The notes under the pieces: model-generated
The model's input: only the letters and a program-made list of their open reading frames with translations
What the model was told of the DNA's origin: nothing
The model's database searches: none
Position numbers and translations under genes: made by a program
DNA from: an uncultured Eubacteriales bacterium
Lineage (GTDB): Bacteria > Bacillota > Clostridia > Lachnospirales > CAG-274
DNA: 5,657 nucleotides
Assembly (NCBI GenBank): GCA_902495025.1
Contig: CABUWB010000144.1
Span: forward strand, 1-5,657
Direction: 5' to 3'
Part shown: one piece after another, positions 4,990 through 5,657 of the stretch
How positions within the stretch are numbered: position 1 is the stretch's first letter
Layout: every line of letters begins with the position of its first letter

Positions 4990-5657
4990 TATCCTCTGCC
5001 TCCTACCGTCATATTTTTAACCCTTATCATAGGCTGACCCACACATACGGGCACGCTGCCGCTTGCTGCACCGCACATACCCTCTGCAAGGCGCAGATTG
5101 TCGCCTACCATATCAATATTTAAAAGCACCTCTGCGCCCTTGCCTATAAGCGTTGCACTGCGCACAGGCTCGCAAATTCTGCCGTTGCGTACAATGTAAG
5201 CCTCATTTACCGCAAAGTTAAATTCGCCCGAGGCAGGGTTTACCGAGCCGCCGCCCATATATTTTGCATACAGACCATATTCGGTGTTGGCAATAATATC
5301 CTCTGTTCTGTCGCTGCCCTTGTCAATAAAGGTGTTAGTCATTCTTGCAACAGGCATATATCTGTAGGACTGGCGTCTTGATGAGCCTGTAAGCGGATAA
5401 TTTGCCCTTGCGCCGTTAAAGCGGTCTGACATATAGCCTTTAAGTATGCCGTTTTCAATAAGTACCTTGCGCTGTGCTGGTACGCCCTCGTCATCGATAT
5501 TAATTGAGCCCCATGCGCCCTTTATTGTTCCGTCATCAATTGCAGTTACCTTTTCAGAGGCTATTTTCTGCCCTATCTTGCCTGCAAATACCGACGCATT
5601 TTTGCTTACTGCGGTAATTTCAAGCCCATGTCCGCAAGCCTCGTGAAAAATAACGCC
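4989..5657 (-). CDS. tldD: TldD metalloprotease subunit, C-terminal part (runs off right edge)
   Basis: The last 222 codons of tldD; the frame is open to the window edge, so the start lies beyond it (full length is usually about 460-480). The visible part begins GVIFHEACGHGLE, which contains the HExxxH metal-binding motif (visible residues 5-10: His5, Glu6, His10). SINIDDEG (51-58), IENGILKGYMSDR (67-79), the PMxRMTNT-like VARMTNTF block (103-110) and the C-terminal VGQPMIRVKNMTVGG follow the family order. Cys195 in EGMCG is at the place of the conserved Cys that I recall as a third metal ligand in E. coli TldD. This is the catalytic subunit of the TldD/TldE protease. Its TAA stop overlaps the tldE ATG by one base. 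The internal ATG at 5432 is not the start, because the family sequence continues upstream in frame. Confidence 0.95.
   Translation of the reverse strand, partial: GVIFHEACGHGLEITAVSKNASVFAGKIGQKIASEKVTAIDDGTIKGAWGSINIDDEGVPAQRKVLIENGILKGYMSDRFNGARANYPLTGSSRRQSYRYMPVARMTNTFIDKGSDRTEDIIANTEYGLYAKYMGGGSVNPASGEFNFAVNEAYIVRNGRICEPVRSATLIGKGAEVLLNIDMVGDNLRLAEGMCGAASGSVPVCVGQPMIRVKNMTVGGRG

Noticed and set aside
4989..5432. Separate 147-codon gene starting at the ATG at 5432
   Set aside because: The same frame continues upstream to the window edge with conserved TldD sequence including HEACGH, so this ATG is internal Met of tldD.

Overview
The window looks like chromosomal DNA from an anaerobic, endospore-forming member of the Clostridia (Bacillota). 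The evidence is a typical alpha/beta-type small acid-soluble spore protein (SASP) gene with a sigma-F/G-like promoter, strong AGGAGG-type ribosome binding sites, sigma-A promoters with 17-bp spacers, a xylose isomerase resembling those of gut Clostridia and Bacteroidetes, and AT-rich intergenic DNA between genes of intermediate GC. Genus cannot be fixed from this alone. There is no sign of a mobile element, CRISPR array, rRNA or tRNA.

Layout. (1) 1-1447, minus strand: a sugar operon with a GTG-started LacI-family regulator followed 13 bp later by xylA, which runs off the left edge; a TTGACT-N17-TAAACT promoter lies in front of the regulator. (2) 1378-1704: a 327-bp divergent intergenic region with that promoter, TTGTGC-type repeats in inverted orientation, an AT-rich inverted repeat, the SASP promoter and a leader hairpin. 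(3) 1705-3089, plus strand: the SASP gene, a strong intrinsic terminator, a 48-codon ORF of unknown function (2002-2148), then a membrane-anchored or secreted alpha/beta hydrolase 2 nt later. (4) 3091-3126: a terminator shared by convergent genes. (5) 3133-5657, minus strand: a hemerythrin-fold protein with its own near-consensus sigma-A promoter, then tldE/pmbA and the C-terminal half of tldD, which overlap by one base and run off the right edge.

How the genes fit together. LacI regulator and XylA form a plausible self-contained xylose-utilisation unit. TldD and TldE form the known two-subunit metalloprotease; the metal-binding HExxxH is in the visible part of TldD. The SASP gene is a forespore gene; the small ORF and hydrolase begin so soon after its terminator that read-through from the forespore promoter is a credible route of expression.

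The most unusual item is the hemerythrin-like protein. By motif spacing, three of the seven canonical diiron ligands are replaced (first His to Leu, second His to Tyr, bridging Glu to Gln), while the other three His and the Asp are kept. It may bind one metal or none. The second is the unannotated 48-aa protein coupled to the hydrolase.
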